From contig NW_026111624.1 in assembly GCF_024679095.1 (NCBI RefSeq), positions 283,501 to 347,500 of the forward strand: a DNA stretch of 64,000 nucleotides. Direction: 5' to 3'. This document shows, piece after piece, positions 59,546 to 64,000 of the stretch (its first letter is position 1; each line of letters begins with the position of its first letter). This DNA is from Eriocheir sinensis. Its lineage: Eukaryota; Arthropoda; Malacostraca; Decapoda; Varunidae. The notes beneath the pieces are model-generated. The model searched no databases. It saw only the letters and a program-made list of their open reading frames with translations, and was not told the DNA's origin. The translations under genes were made by a program, and so were the position numbers.

Positions 59546-59890
59546 AACCTACCACCACTACCACCATCACTACCACAACCACAACTACCACCACCACCAT
59601 AACCACATCACCACCGCCACAACCACTACCACCACCACTACAACCATAACCACACCACCACCACCATTAGCACCACCACCACCACCACCACCACTACCAT
59701 CATCACAACTACTACCATCATAACCACACCACCACTACCACCATAACCTCACCACCACCACCACCACAACCACTACCACCATAACCACACCACCACCACA
59801 ACCACTACCACCATAACCACACCACCACCACAACAATAACAATACCTACAACTATCACTCCTACTACTACTACTACTACTACTACTACAA
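59546..59890. repeat. (CCA)n/(ACCATA)n and (ACT)n tract
   Basis: CACCACCACCATAACC-type repeats to about 59850, then (CTA)n to about 59890. Confidence 0.92.
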
Positions 59891-59954
59891 CTATTACTAC
59901 TACGAATTCTGTAATAATAAAAAATGTGATAATAACAAGACCACCACCATGAAC

Positions 59955-59957
59955 ATC

Positions 59958-60004
<47 letters not shown>

Positions 60005-60020
60005 TAATAATAATAAAAAT
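59955..60020. repeat. (AAT)n microsatellite
   Basis: Near-perfect, with one ATGATA interruption. Confidence 0.95.
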
Positions 60021-60109
60021 AATAATGAAAAACCTCATGAACGAAAATATGAAAGAAAATAGACGAAAAAATGTGATAATAGACACGGAAAGATCAGATA
60101 TGGTTAACA

Positions 60110-60358
60110 CTCACCCACCTAACCTAACCACCTCTCCTCCTCCTTCCTTCCTTCCTCTCCTCCTCCCTTTCCTTCCTTGCTCCACCTCCTCTCCACCTCC
60201 TCCTCACCACACCCATCCGTCCCACTCACCCACCTAACCTAACCACCTCTCCTCCTCCTCCTTCCTTCCTCTCCTCCTCCCCTTCCTTCCTTGCTCCACC
60301 TCCTCTCCACCTCCTCCTCACCACACCCATCCGTCCCACTCACCCACCTAACCTAACC
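60110..60358. repeat. ~115-bp pyrimidine-rich tandem repeat, two units plus
   Basis: CTCACCCACCTAACCTAACC at 60110, 60225 and 60339. Units are almost identical, so the duplication is recent. Confidence 0.93.
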
Positions 60359-63910
<3,552 letters not shown>

Positions 63911-64000
63911 TAATAGTGACAATGGCGAGAGAAGAAAAAAGGAGAGAAAATAAAAAAATAGAAAGAAAAAAGAAGAAACAAGGAAGTAAGAAGAAGAGTT

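Overview
The window looks like a piece of a transposon-choked arthropod nuclear genome, most likely a decapod crustacean. The reasons are the very high load of long perfect microsatellites ((CT)n/(GA)n, (AC)n, (CTA)n, (AT)n, (AAT)n), the dense degenerate LINEs and MITEs, and dispersed repeats that I recognise from decapod sequence. The organism call is inference; no host gene here fixes the taxon. No bacterial-type operon, rRNA or CRISPR is present.

Layout. 1-9.3 kb: three minus-strand copies (A, B, C) of a non-LTR element whose reverse transcriptase is followed by a zinc knuckle and a restriction-enzyme-like endonuclease; copies B and C end in, and C lies inside, (CTA)n arrays. 9.3-15.4 kb: microsatellites, purine/pyrimidine tracts, a 139-bp satellite and one SINE. 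15.4-16.3 kb: truncated CR1-like LINE D. 17.3-18.9 kb: the only convincing host gene, an intronless 539-codon frame with three internal repeats and SILK/RVxF-like motifs. 20-25.4 kb: nearly complete LINE F (two ORFs in one frame separated by a single UAG). 25.7-26.6 kb: LINE fragment K. 26.6-30.1 kb: purine minisatellite and an 87-bp tandem array. 30.2-34.8 kb: almost intact CR1-like LINE E (esterase, APE endonuclease and RT in one frame, one nonsense codon). 36.6-41.8 kb: LINE H split by Ty3/gypsy-type LTR element I. 41.8-46.5 kb: foldback, SINE-like repeats, 40-bp satellite and a TTAA-flanked MITE swollen by a 35-bp minisatellite. 46.7-50.9 kb: degraded LINE J, split by a hAT-type MITE with an 8-bp target duplication. 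51-54.5 kb: microsatellites, SINEs and a CpG-rich stretch. 54.9-58.9 kb: hAT-like ends and a broken hAT transposase, then a two-exon Myb/SANT-like domain gene, possibly of Harbinger origin. 59-61.4 kb: low complexity. 61.5-63.9 kb: LINE G, a relative of F with an internal deletion.

The unifying theme is the bond between retroelements and microsatellites. The endonuclease-type elements sit in (TAG)n, and five CR1/L2-like LINEs (D, E, F, G, H) have (TC)n, in element orientation, at or near their 3' ends, with E and F carrying it on both sides. Other points that deserve a second look are the spaced, in-frame UAG of F and G, a 14-nt self-complementary primer-site hairpin in LTR element I, and the SILK/RVxF-like repeats of the 17.3-kb gene.
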